DNA from: JAIQFF01 sp963788505
Lineage (GTDB): Bacteria > Acidobacteriota > Terriglobia > Terriglobales > Acidobacteriaceae
NCBI GenBank assembly: GCA_963788505.1
Contig: CAWBGY010000009.1
Span: forward strand, 744,001-808,000
Direction of reading: 5' to 3'
Length of the DNA stretch: 64,000 bases
In this document: piece after piece, positions 42,370 to 51,694 of the stretch
Layout of the letters: the number at the start of each line of letters is the position of its first letter
Numbering within the stretch: position 1 is the first letter of the stretch
Made by a program: the position numbers and the translations under genes
Notes under the pieces: generated by a model
Told to the model about the DNA's origin: nothing
The model's input: only the letters and a program-made list of their open reading frames with translations
Databases searched by the model: none

Positions 42370-43127
42370 TGCCGGCTCCGCGCTTCATCCGGCGTGCCCG
42401 TCCGATTTTGGCTTCTCTCCTTCTGATGGGCCTTCTCCTCATCATGAGCGCGGGCGCCCAAGCCCAGGCAATTTCTTCCGCGAACTCGGAAAAATCCGCC
42501 GATACCATGAACGGCCAACTGGCCAAGGAAACGCGCGAAGCGGCAGGTGAGGACCAGGAGCAGTTCAAGCATTCGGGTTCGGTACAGTTGGTGGCGAAGG
42601 TCACCGGACTGAGCCTGGAGCATGCGTACTGGCTATGCGTGCTGCTCAATTTTGGCGTGGTTGTGGGCGCGGTGGTCTACTTCTCCAAGAAGAACCTTCC
42701 GGGCATATTCCGGAATCGCACCGCGTATATCCAGAAGGCGATGCAGGATGCGCGACAGGCAAGTGAGGAAGCCAACCGGCGTCTGGGTGAAATCGAGACC
42801 CGGCTCTCCCGTCTGGATACGGAAATCGCAGGGATGCGCGCGGCCGCGGAGACAGAAGCGATCGCCGAAGAAGCGCGGATCAAGGCCGCGGCGGAAGAAG
42901 ACGCGCGCAAGATTGTTGCGTCCGCCGAGCAGGAGATCGCCGCTGCTGCCAAGCTGGCCCGGCGGGAGCTGACCGCATTCGCGGGCAATCTGGCGGTATC
43001 GCTCGCGGCCAGGCAGATCAAGCTGGATGCCGCCACGGATCAGGCCCTGGTGCGAGGCTTCGCCCAGGAGCTTTCGCCGAAAGGCCCCAACGGCGGCGGA
43101 CCGAAAACCGGACGGGACGGACACTAG
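42369..43127 (+). CDS. atpF: ATP synthase F0 subunit b, with signal-like N-terminus
   Basis: 252 residues. The first 35 (RARPILASLLLMGLLLIMSAGAQAQA) look like a cleavable signal or an extra membrane helix, unusual for a b subunit. A second hydrophobic helix at about 80-100 (HAYWLCVLLNFGVVVGAVVYF) is the expected b anchor, followed by KKNLPGIFRNRTAYIQKAMQDARQASEEANRR and a coiled coil to about residue 225. It pairs with b' and the delta subunit. Start chosen by the TGATG overlap. Confidence 0.88.
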   Translation: MPAPRFIRRARPILASLLLMGLLLIMSAGAQAQAISSANSEKSADTMNGQLAKETREAAGEDQEQFKHSGSVQLVAKVTGLSLEHAYWLCVLLNFGVVVGAVVYFSKKNLPGIFRNRTAYIQKAMQDARQASEEANRRLGEIETRLSRLDTEIAGMRAAAETEAIAEEARIKAAAEEDARKIVASAEQEIAAAAKLARRELTAFAGNLAVSLAARQIKLDAATDQALVRGFAQELSPKGPNGGGPKTGRDGH

Positions 43128-43130
43128 AGC

Positions 43131-43667
43131 ATGGCTTCCGTGACCAGCACTTACGCCCGCGCCTTTGCCGATGTGGTTTTCGACAAGCACCTCGATCCCG
43201 CGAAGACATTGCAGGAAGCGCAGTCCCTGGTCCAGTTGGTGGCCAGCAGTCTGGAATTGCGCGAGGTGTGGGAAGCGCCGTCGATTCCGGCCGAACAAAA
43301 GCGGGCTCTGCTGGACGCGATCGTCGCGCGCGCGGGTTTGTCCCGCCCGCTGCGAAACTTTGTCGCGGTGTTGATGGACCACCGGCGTATCAAGTTTCTC
43401 GATCCTATCGTGAAGGAATTTGAGCACGAACTCAACCGCCGGATGGGTTTCGTCGAAGCCCAGATCATCAGCGCGCGGGAGTTGGCTCAGCCGGAACGAA
43501 GTGCGCTCGAAGGGCAGGTCGCGAAGCTGACCGGCCACAAAGTGCGCGCCCGATACGTGCGCGATGGTTCAATTCTGGGGGGCGCCATTGTGAAGGTAGG
43601 CAGCATGATCTATGACGGTTCGGTGAAGGGGCAGCTGGAGCGAATAAGAGAAGCTATTAGCTCTTAG
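43131..43667 (+). CDS. atpH: ATP synthase F1 subunit delta
   Basis: 178 residues. TSTYARAFADVVFDK is the conserved N-terminal helix. VAVLMDHRRIKFLDPIVKEFEHELN marks the middle, and VKVGSMIYDGSVKGQLERIREAISS the C-terminal end, all typical of OSCP/delta. It joins the top of F1 to the b stalk. The final residues Glu-Ala-Ile-Ser-Ser and the stop codon are encoded by the first GCTATTA/GCTCTTA heptamers of the following spacer. Confidence 0.94.
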   Translation: MASVTSTYARAFADVVFDKHLDPAKTLQEAQSLVQLVASSLELREVWEAPSIPAEQKRALLDAIVARAGLSRPLRNFVAVLMDHRRIKFLDPIVKEFEHELNRRMGFVEAQIISARELAQPERSALEGQVAKLTGHKVRARYVRDGSILGGAIVKVGSMIYDGSVKGQLERIREAISS

Positions 43668-43807
43668 CTGTTAGCTTTTAGCCTGAACCGAGTTTGAGTC
43701 GATTTGACGTCTGAAAGCTGCGAAGAACTTAACCGCAAAGAGCGCAAAGACGATCCGCAAAGGACGCGAAGAAAAGCTAAGAGCTAAAAGCTAACGGCTA
43801 AGAGCTG
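43653..43807. repeat. Composite spacer repeat atpH-atpA
   Basis: Left arm: five GCTNTTA-type heptamers at 43653-43687, the first two within atpH. Centre: CCGCAAAG-type repeat at 43730-43772. Right arm: five ARAGCTA heptamers at 43773-43807, the reverse complement of the left arm. It ends five bases before the atpA ATG. Confidence 0.8.
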
Positions 43808-43812
43808 AACTT

Positions 43813-45344
<1,532 letters not shown>

Positions 45345-45345
<1 letters not shown>

Positions 45346-45428
45346 CTGTTAGCCGTTAGCTTTTAGCTTGAGGCCAACGGCCAACGACGAATGACCGACG
45401 ACTGAAGACTGACGACCGACGACTGATT
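45345..45428. repeat. Twelve uninterrupted heptamers filling the atpA-atpG spacer
   Basis: Exactly 84 bp, 12 x 7. The first base is the last base of the atpA stop codon, and the repeat ends one base before the atpG ATG. Units drift from GCTGTTA-type (four) through GCCAACG (two) to ACYGAMG-type (six). No inverted arm is present. Confidence 0.85.
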
Positions 45429-45429
45429 C

Positions 45430-46473
45430 ATGCCAAGCATTCTCGACATCCGGCGGCGCATACGCAGCGTGACCAACACGCGGCAGATCACCAAGGCCAT
45501 GAAAATGGTCTCGGCGGCGAAGTTGCGCCGGGCACAGGAGCGCGCCCTGGCGGCGCGTCCCTACGCCCAGATGCTGACCAATGTTCTGAAGTCGCTGGTG
45601 TCGCGGGCCGAGATCTTTGATCCGGAAACGGGTGAACCCCGGCATCCTCTATTGGCCCGTCGTCCTGAAAGAAACGTTCTGCTGATCGTGGTCACCGGCG
45701 ACAAGGGGCTGGCGGGAGCTTTCAATACGAATATCCTGAAAGCGGCGGCACGTTTTATCGAAACCAAGGCGGACAAGAACGTTGAGATTGAGACGATCGG
45801 CCGCAAAGGGCGTGATTTTCTGCGCCGCCGCTACCGGGCAGCGGAGCCGAGAACAGCCGACGCGCAAACGCCGCCGCAGACTACCATTGTGGGCGAGCAG
45901 ATCGGCGTTTTGAACAAGGTCGAATACTCCCTGGCGTCCGACCTGGCTGAACGCGTCATTGAACGCTACGGCCGGGAAGAGATTGATGCTGTGTATCTGG
46001 TGTTCAACGAGTTCAAATCGGTGATCGCGCAACGCTTGATTGTCGAACAGATCCTGCCCATCGAGCAGATTGGCGCGCCCGAAGTGCGGATGGCGGAAGC
46101 CATGACCGAAGAGGAAAGGGACCGCGCTCTCGAAGCTGCGAAGGGTGCGGGCGTCGGCATTCGTCCCGCGGACACGCGCGACATTGACGCCGCGGCCGCC
46201 AGGTTCGCCACCGCGCCGGTCGACTATATTTACGAGCAGTCTCCGGAAGAGCTGTTTCGATCGCTCTTGCCGAAATACGTGGCCATACAAATCTTTCGCG
46301 GCCTGCAGGAATCGGTGGCGGCGGAGCATGCCGCGCGCATGACCGCCATGGATGCAGCCACCAACAACGCCACCGACATGATCGATTCGCTGACTTTGGC
46401 CATGAACCGGGCACGTCAGGCCAAGATCACGAAAGAGATTATTGAAATTGTGAGTGGAGCGGCAGCGCAGTAA
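45430..46473 (+). CDS. atpG: ATP synthase F1 subunit gamma, with extra internal segment
   Basis: 347 residues, longer than the usual 285-300. The N-terminal coiled coil (SILDIRRRIRSVTNTRQITKAMKMVSAAKLRRAQ) and the C-terminal one (AARMTAMDAATNNATDMIDSLTLAMNRARQAKITKEIIEIVSGAAAQ) are canonical, and LLIVVTGDKGLAGAFNTNI begins the central fold. Compared with E. coli gamma, about 45 extra residues lie at roughly 212-262 (EAMTEEERDRALEAAKGAG and following). Gamma is the rotor shaft. The extra segment could touch the rotor-stator interface and regulate it, by analogy with the plant and cyanobacterial insert. Confidence 0.95.
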   Translation: MPSILDIRRRIRSVTNTRQITKAMKMVSAAKLRRAQERALAARPYAQMLTNVLKSLVSRAEIFDPETGEPRHPLLARRPERNVLLIVVTGDKGLAGAFNTNILKAAARFIETKADKNVEIETIGRKGRDFLRRRYRAAEPRTADAQTPPQTTIVGEQIGVLNKVEYSLASDLAERVIERYGREEIDAVYLVFNEFKSVIAQRLIVEQILPIEQIGAPEVRMAEAMTEEERDRALEAAKGAGVGIRPADTRDIDAAAARFATAPVDYIYEQSPEELFRSLLPKYVAIQIFRGLQESVAAEHAARMTAMDAATNNATDMIDSLTLAMNRARQAKITKEIIEIVSGAAAQ

Positions 46474-46477
46474 AGCA

Positions 46478-46612
46478 GCTTTTAGCTATTGGCTGTTAGC
46501 TCTTAGCTGAATCCAGGCTGCACACCAATTTGGTCAACACAAAAGTTTTAGAGCTAAGAGCTAAGAGCTAAAGGCTAAGAGCTAGAAGCCAGCAGCCAGA
46601 AGCCGAGGTCCT
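46478..46612. repeat. Inverted heptamer arms in the atpG-atpD spacer
   Basis: Left arm 46478-46512: five GCTNTTA-type units. Right arm 46550-46612: nine units, AGAGCTA-type passing to GAAGCCA-type. The arms are reverse-complementary over about 35 bp. The right arm ends at the base before the atpD ATG. Confidence 0.8.
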
Positions 46613-48052
46613 ATGCCAGAGAGAATTGGACACGTAATCCAGATATCCGGCCCCGCCGTGGACGTGCAGTTTGTCGAGGGCGCCATGCCGCCGATTTATG
46701 AGGCGTTAAAAGTCGTAAGCGACGGGTTCACCGTGCCCAACCCGGTGAACGTGATTCTGGAAGTGCAGCAGCACCTGGGCGAAGGCCGCGTGCGTTGCGT
46801 TGCCATGGAGGCGACTGAGGGCATGGTGCGGGGCATGAAAGCCATCGACCAGGGCGGGCCGATCTCGGTGCCCGTGGGCCGCGGTACGCTGGGCCGCGTG
46901 ATGAACGTGATCGGTCAACCGGTTGACCAACTGGGACCCATCGAGCATACCAAGACCATGCCGATCCATCGCCCGGCGCCACTGTTTGAAGATCAGGCGA
47001 CCACCGCCGAGATGTTCGAAACCGGCGTCAAGGTTGTCGATCTCATTCAGCCCTTTCTGAAGGGCGGCAAGATCGGATTGTTCGGCGGCGCCGGTGTGGG
47101 CAAGACCGTCTTCATCCAGGAACTGATCAACAACGTGGCCAAGCAGCACGGCGGATATTCCGTGTTTGCCGGCGTCGGCGAGCGCACCCGCGAAGGCAAC
47201 GATCTGTGGCTGGAAATGACCGAGTCCGGCGTCATCAAGCCCGGCGATCCGTCGAAGTCCAAGGCGGCCCTGATTTATGGCCAGATGACGGAGCCCCCCG
47301 GCGCACGCCTGCGCGTCGCCCTGACCGGGCTGACCGTCGCCGAATATTTTCGCGACGAAGAGGGCGCGGACACGCTTCTGTTCATCGACAACATTTTCCG
47401 TTTCACCCAGGCCGGATCGGAAGTCTCCGCGCTGCTCGGCCGCATGCCCAGCGCTGTGGGTTACCAGCCGAACCTGGCCACGGAAATGGGCGAATTGCAG
47501 GAACGGATTACCTCCACGAAAAAAGGATCGGTCACCTCGGTGCAGGCCATCTACGTGCCCGCCGACGATCTCACCGATCCCGCTCCGGCAACGACTTTTG
47601 CTCACCTCGATGCCACCACGGTGCTTTCGCGCGCGTTGACCGAAATCGGAATTTACCCGGCGGTGGACCCGCTGGCTTCGACTTCGCGCATTCTTGATCC
47701 GCGCATCGTGGGTCAGGAGCACTACGACGTGGCCCAAGGCGTGAAAAAAACCTTGCAGACCTACAAGGACCTGCAGGACATTATCGCGATTCTCGGCATC
47801 GATGAACTGAGCGAGGACCAGAAGGTCAGCGTGGCGCGCGCTCGAAAAATTCAGCGCTTCCTGTCGCAACCGTTCCACGTGGCCGAGCAGTTCACCGGCT
47901 CGCCGGGCCGCTATGTGAAGGTCGCCGACACGGTAAAGGGCTTCAAAGAGATCAACGAAGGCAAGTACGACGACATCCCCGAACAAGCCTTTTACATGAA
48001 GGGCACGATTGATGAAGTGCTGGAGGCGGCAGAGAAGTTGAAAGCAGCGTAA
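46613..48052 (+). CDS. atpD: ATP synthase F1 subunit beta
   Basis: 479 residues. Walker A is GGAGVGKTVFIQELI, with GVGERTREGNDLW (catalytic Glu region), LLFIDNIFRFTQAGSEVSALLGRMPSAVGYQPNL (Walker B Asp, catalytic-loop Arg segment) and IYPAVDPLASTSRILDP following. These are diagnostic of the catalytic F1 subunit. Its ATG directly follows a run of heptamers rather than a normal ribosome site; AGGTCC at 46606-46611 is the only purine-rich stretch. Confidence 0.98.
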   Translation: MPERIGHVIQISGPAVDVQFVEGAMPPIYEALKVVSDGFTVPNPVNVILEVQQHLGEGRVRCVAMEATEGMVRGMKAIDQGGPISVPVGRGTLGRVMNVIGQPVDQLGPIEHTKTMPIHRPAPLFEDQATTAEMFETGVKVVDLIQPFLKGGKIGLFGGAGVGKTVFIQELINNVAKQHGGYSVFAGVGERTREGNDLWLEMTESGVIKPGDPSKSKAALIYGQMTEPPGARLRVALTGLTVAEYFRDEEGADTLLFIDNIFRFTQAGSEVSALLGRMPSAVGYQPNLATEMGELQERITSTKKGSVTSVQAIYVPADDLTDPAPATTFAHLDATTVLSRALTEIGIYPAVDPLASTSRILDPRIVGQEHYDVAQGVKKTLQTYKDLQDIIAILGIDELSEDQKVSVARARKIQRFLSQPFHVAEQFTGSPGRYVKVADTVKGFKEINEGKYDDIPEQAFYMKGTIDEVLEAAEKLKAA

Positions 48053-48055
48053 AGC

Positions 48056-48155
48056 AGTCGTCAGTCGTCGGTCTTCAGTCGTCAGCACGACCGAACCCAA
48101 CGACTGGCAAATTGTGAGGTGTTTGCTGAAGACTGAAGACTGACGACTGATGACT
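48056..48155. repeat. Inverted heptamer arms of the atpD-atpC spacer, running into atpC
   Basis: Left arm 48056-48083: AGTCGTC twice, GGTCTTC, AGTCGTC, starting four bases after the atpD stop. Right arm 48128-48155: GAAGACT twice, GACGACT, GATGACT. The last unit contains the atpC ATG at 48150. Confidence 0.8.
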
Positions 48156-48554
48156 GATACATTCCAACTCGAAATCGTCACCCCCGAGAAGATGGTGGTG
48201 AAGGACGCGGCGGAGGAAATCCAGATTCCTGGCAAGGACGGATACCTCGGCATCCTGCCTGGCCACGCGCCCCTGATCACCGAGCTGGCGGTGGGTGAAA
48301 TCAGCTATCGCAAGAGCGGCGAGACGCACTATCTATCTGTGGCCTGGGGCTTCGCTGAAGTTCTTCCCGACAAGGTCACGATCCTGGCTGAAACGGCTGA
48401 GCGTCCTCAGGAGATAGACGTGAAACGCGCGGAAGAGTCGAAACGCCGGGCCGAAGAAGCGTTGAAGAATGGCAAGACCGAGGCCGACTTCACTCACGCC
48501 GAAGACGCTCTCAAACGCGCGGAAACGCGTCTGGAAGTGGCGCAGAAGCACTAA
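48150..48554 (+). CDS. atpC: ATP synthase F1 subunit epsilon
   Basis: 134 residues starting MTDTFQLEIVTPEKMVVKD. The beta-sandwich continues with GKDGYLGILPGHAPLITEL and VAWGFAEVLPDKVTILAETAERPQEID. The C-terminal helices (KRAEESKRRAEEALKNG, AEDALKRAETRLEVAQ) can inhibit rotation when extended. The ATG lies inside a heptamer (GATGACT), so the first codons come from repeat DNA. It is the last gene of the cluster; a GTCATCC repeat follows. Confidence 0.95.
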   Translation: MTDTFQLEIVTPEKMVVKDAAEEIQIPGKDGYLGILPGHAPLITELAVGEISYRKSGETHYLSVAWGFAEVLPDKVTILAETAERPQEIDVKRAEESKRRAEEALKNGKTEADFTHAEDALKRAETRLEVAQKH

Positions 48555-48571
48555 CCAGCAGTCTTGCGATT

Positions 48572-48603
48572 GTCATCCTGAGCGGCCCGAAGGCCGCGAA
48601 GGA
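48572..48603. repeat. GTCATCCTGAGCG repeat copy
   Basis: A 32-bp copy containing an inner hairpin (GCGGCC...GGCCGC), 17 bp after the atpC stop. It is related to the copies at 22996-23192 and may act as the cluster's end hairpin. Confidence 0.55.
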
Positions 48604-48642
48604 CCGTATTTTGGCATCGACTCAAGAGTTTCTCACCGAGAC

Positions 48643-49551
48643 TCAATGCTGCTCCTGCAGTTCCCCCACCGGAACAATCCTGGTATCGGTACGAAACTTT
48701 TTGTAGTCGCGGTAGGTTACATCCGCTTCCACATTGAAGTTCTTCAGCAGCGCGACACGCACATCGATTTTGACCGCCACGTGCCGGGGCAGCCAGACTT
48801 CGTCGTTGACCCGAGTCTGGTCGATCAGCAGGCGCGATCCCTTGTGAATTCGCGCCAGGAACCAGCCCACGGAAACCGTATCGATGCACTCCGCGTCCAG
48901 CTTGACCCATTGTGATTCAGCCCGGTCGATCCAGACGCGAAAACGGAACTTGGGCAGGATCTTCGCCTCCTTCAGGTGGGGCTGGAAATCGGGACGGGGC
49001 TCGGCGTCGATCACGTAAGTCTCCCGCCCGTCGAGATTCTCCATATCAACCAGGCGGAAGTTGTACGCGTCGGCAACTTCGCCGACGAACTTACGTGCGT
49101 CTTCACGATCTTTTTCTTCCCCTTCCAGCCGCTTCCTGCGCTGCTCTTCGGTCTCATTCTTGCGTTTGTCGGTCAGCTTTTGGATTCTCTCTTCTTCTTT
49201 GGCTGCGTCCTTTTCCGACAGCGGCTTGTCGTCTTTCGCGATCAGGCGTTGTATCTGTTCGCCATACAGCACCATGATCTCCTGCGTTTTTGATTCGCTG
49301 GACCTCACTTGGCCTTTACTGTCGAGCTTGTGCTCTTCCTCGCGCTGAATGTAGGTGTAGTCGTTCTGCTTCTTGTCATTCTGGATATCTTTGTCCGCTA
49401 CCTGCCGAATGAGGGCGCGAATCTGGTCCTGGGAAAGCTGTGGTGCTGCTGCCGCAGAGATGCGGGTTGAGGCTTCCGCTGGGTGGTCTTGCGCCAGCGC
49501 GGGCCAGGAAATGACAGCCAGAAGAAGGAGTGAGGCCGCGGGCTGCTTCAT
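48643..49551 (-). CDS. Exported hypothetical protein, acidobacterial type
   Basis: 302 residues with a signal peptide (LLLLAVISWPALAQD). A Lys/Glu-rich helical segment at about 75-155 (EEERIQKLTDKRKNETEEQRRKRLEGEEKD) separates an N-terminal part from a beta-rich C-terminal part (TYVIDAEPRPDFQPHLKEAKILPKFRFRVWIDRAESQWVKLD). The latter resembles LolA/outer-membrane lipoprotein-sorting folds. No catalytic motif is visible. It converges on atpC. Confidence 0.65.
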   Translation of the reverse strand: MKQPAASLLLLAVISWPALAQDHPAEASTRISAAAAPQLSQDQIRALIRQVADKDIQNDKKQNDYTYIQREEEHKLDSKGQVRSSESKTQEIMVLYGEQIQRLIAKDDKPLSEKDAAKEEERIQKLTDKRKNETEEQRRKRLEGEEKDREDARKFVGEVADAYNFRLVDMENLDGRETYVIDAEPRPDFQPHLKEAKILPKFRFRVWIDRAESQWVKLDAECIDTVSVGWFLARIHKGSRLLIDQTRVNDEVWLPRHVAVKIDVRVALLKNFNVEADVTYRDYKKFRTDTRIVPVGELQEQH

Positions 49552-49571
49552 AGGGCTACCTGGAAAAGCAC

Positions 49572-50285
49572 CTAGTTCTTGGCTCCCGGGGTGAACTGGA
49601 CGACGATAAAACGGGCCGGATCCCCAGTCGCATTCAGAAATGTGGACTTTCGTCCTGCCGGGATCCAGACTACATCGCCCGACGACTTGCGTATTCTCTC
49701 GTACTCGCCAGCCTTCAGGTCTATGTCAGTGACAGGAATCAGCAGTTCCGGGCCCGGTTTCTCCGGCGGCGCCAGTGGGTCGCGGGAAAGCAGCTGAATG
49801 TCGCTCACGCGGGCCGTTCCCAGCAAAATCGAGTTCATGAACTTGGCGTGCGGATCCACAGGCGGGTTAATGGCGGCGGGTCCATAGTCCCACGTACCGC
49901 TATAGCCTTGATAGCTGTAATTCGTCACTTTAGGATCGAGAAATTCGACTGTGACATTGCGGTATTCCGTGGTGCGGTCATTGCGGATGCCCAGCGCGCG
50001 TCCGCCGGGGTAGTAGCGGACATCACCCTGGCTGAAGTGAAAATCAATAATGTCGGATTCTCCTTCGGGCCACATCACTGCATCGCAATCCAGGAGCGCA
50101 ACCACCAGGAAGTTGTGATCGTGGCGCGCCATGGTCCGCTCCAGAGGTCTGAGCGTGAGCGCAAACACGCGCACCTGATCGTTGGCGAGCAACTGCCGGT
50201 AGTGCGGTGCCGACGCCATGTCCGGCGCGCTTTGGGCCCAGGCCATCGGCGTCAGGAGCAGCAGCATGAGGAGCCAGGAATTCAT
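49572..50285 (-). CDS. Exported cupin-like hypothetical protein
   Basis: 237 residues from ATG 50285 (MNSWLLMLLLLTPMAWAQS, a signal peptide). Two cupin-like halves are suggested: YRQLLANDQVRVFALTLRPLERTMARHDHNFLVVALLD (His-rich first motif), and GDVVWIPAGRKSTFLNATGDPARFIVVQF near the C-terminus. A bound metal is possible from the HDH site; no substrate is known. It lies 20 bp upstream of, and in the same direction as, the preceding secreted protein gene, so they may share a transcript. Confidence 0.65.
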   Translation of the reverse strand: MNSWLLMLLLLTPMAWAQSAPDMASAPHYRQLLANDQVRVFALTLRPLERTMARHDHNFLVVALLDCDAVMWPEGESDIIDFHFSQGDVRYYPGGRALGIRNDRTTEYRNVTVEFLDPKVTNYSYQGYSGTWDYGPAAINPPVDPHAKFMNSILLGTARVSDIQLLSRDPLAPPEKPGPELLIPVTDIDLKAGEYERIRKSSGDVVWIPAGRKSTFLNATGDPARFIVVQFTPGAKN

Positions 50286-50350
50286 GCCTCGATTGTATTC
50301 CGGCAGGGAAGCCGGACGAAATCCCACGCCCGTGAGGCTGTCTTACCCCA

Positions 50351-50632
50351 TTATTTGAGCGGAAATGAAGCAATGGTCCAGGCGTTCGCGCTGGTGATCA
50401 CTGGACCCCGGTATTCGCCGATGTCGTAGATGGTGCAGATGTTGGGGTGATTCAGGGCCGATGCCGCGCGGGCTTCCCGCTGAAAACGCTCCCGCGCTTG
50501 AGGATCCTGTGCCAGGTCCTCGGGAAGGAACTTGAGGGCCACGCGGCGGCCCAGGCACTCGTCTTCCGCCTCATACACCACGCCCATTCCGCCGCCGCCC
50601 AGCCTTTCGACGATGCGGTAATGAGAGATGGT
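50351..50632 (-). pseudogene. Remnant of a serine/threonine kinase N-terminus
   Basis: The frame reads ISHYRIVERLGGGGMGVVYEAEDECLGRRVALKFLPEDLAQDP through HPNICTIYDIGEY, which is the glycine loop, catalytic lysine and first 80 residues of a Hanks-type kinase like those at 56367 and 60601. An in-frame TAG at 50635-50633 removes the usual start, and after DIGEY the sequence becomes unrelated and stops at 50351. HRD and DFG motifs are absent. It is a dead fragment, probably left by recombination or decay. Confidence 0.82.
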
Positions 50633-50839
50633 CTAGGCAAGCATGTGGCGGCTATGTTAGGCCGTAGACAGAGTCAAGTCAATTTGGGTTGGGGTGAGTG
50701 TGTACGCGATGCGTAGGTAGGCGTTGGAACATCGTCCGTTACACAACGACGCCCCTCAGCCACCTCTCCGGGGGGGGTAGACGCCTGCTAGCGCACCAAA
50801 TTACCCGAACCGAAGGCGAACAATCGATAATGGCTGTCG

Positions 50840-51694
50840 TCAATAAAGACGGAAGGTTACTTGTACGTTGATCAGCACTGCAACAGGTTGACCGTTCTTC
50901 TTTGCTGGCTCAAATCTCCAGTCGGCCACGGCCGCAAGCGCCTGAGTATCCAATCCTTCGCCAAGGCCTCGGGTTATCTCTAGTACTTCGGGAAACCCCT
51001 TTTCATTCACAGCAATTAACAGAACTGTGGTGCCTTGCAGTCTGTCTTGCCGTGCGGTTTCCGGGTAAGCGGGATCTGGCGTATGGGTCGGCTTGGGCGG
51101 GTCTACCACGCCGGGATTCGCCAGATACACGGGCCGATTTCCCTCGAGTTCTCCAACGATGGCGTTCGGAGTGCTGGCTCGAAAAGCTTTCAGGTCGGTC
51201 GTCTTTGGTTTCCAATATGCGGCCACCCTCTCCAGCAGTTGGCCGCCTTGAAACACTTGTGACAAGATCTTGTTCACCTGCGAAACATCTAATGTCGACA
51301 GCTCCACCAAAATACGAACTCGGTCACCGGTGACGAGTGGGGTAATTTGTACGTCCGAAGGAAGCGAAGAATCTCTCGATCGAAGAGCAAGGATGACTCG
51401 CTTGCCATCAATCTCTAAGTGGTCCGGAGCCAAGGCTAGCTTCTCTACTTGCAGGAGGCCAGATGTCGACCATGGGCCTGCGACTGCCTTGCCAACAAGG
51501 GTTCCAGAGGAACCGAAGTGCAGCCTAGATCCGAAGTAAGGATTTCTCAAAGAGAGAAGCTTGTTCTGATAGGTTGCCCGAAGATCGTTCTCCAGGTTCT
51601 TCCGACCCTCCCCTCTGGCGTGCGTGGCCGACAGGGCAACGAAGCAACAGCAAACCCCCGCTATGAGGTGTTTGACGGTGGATCGCCTTTTCAC
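50840..51694 (-). CDS. TonB C-terminal-domain protein
   Basis: 284 residues with an N-terminal signal or anchor (LIAGVCCCFVALSATHA). The last 95 residues are a TonB_C domain: PDPAYPETARQDRLQGTTVLLIAVNEKGFPEVLEITRGLGEGLDTQALAAVADWRFEPAKKNGQPVAV. The middle is an unassigned beta-rich region. A proline-rich spanner like that of true TonB is short (VVDPPKPTHTP). ExbB/ExbD are not adjacent. It might energise or mimic TonB for receptors in this region; that is inference. Confidence 0.8.
   Translation of the reverse strand: MKRRSTVKHLIAGVCCCFVALSATHARGEGRKNLENDLRATYQNKLLSLRNPYFGSRLHFGSSGTLVGKAVAGPWSTSGLLQVEKLALAPDHLEIDGKRVILALRSRDSSLPSDVQITPLVTGDRVRILVELSTLDVSQVNKILSQVFQGGQLLERVAAYWKPKTTDLKAFRASTPNAIVGELEGNRPVYLANPGVVDPPKPTHTPDPAYPETARQDRLQGTTVLLIAVNEKGFPEVLEITRGLGEGLDTQALAAVADWRFEPAKKNGQPVAVLINVQVTFRLY

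Noticed and set aside
46706..48280. Leftward ORF of 524 codons across atpD
   Set aside because: Antisense shadow of the beta subunit; codon-position composition explains its length.
48551..48910. Leftward 119-codon ORF after atpC
   Set aside because: It overlaps, in another frame on the same strand, the exported hypothetical gene and includes repeat DNA.
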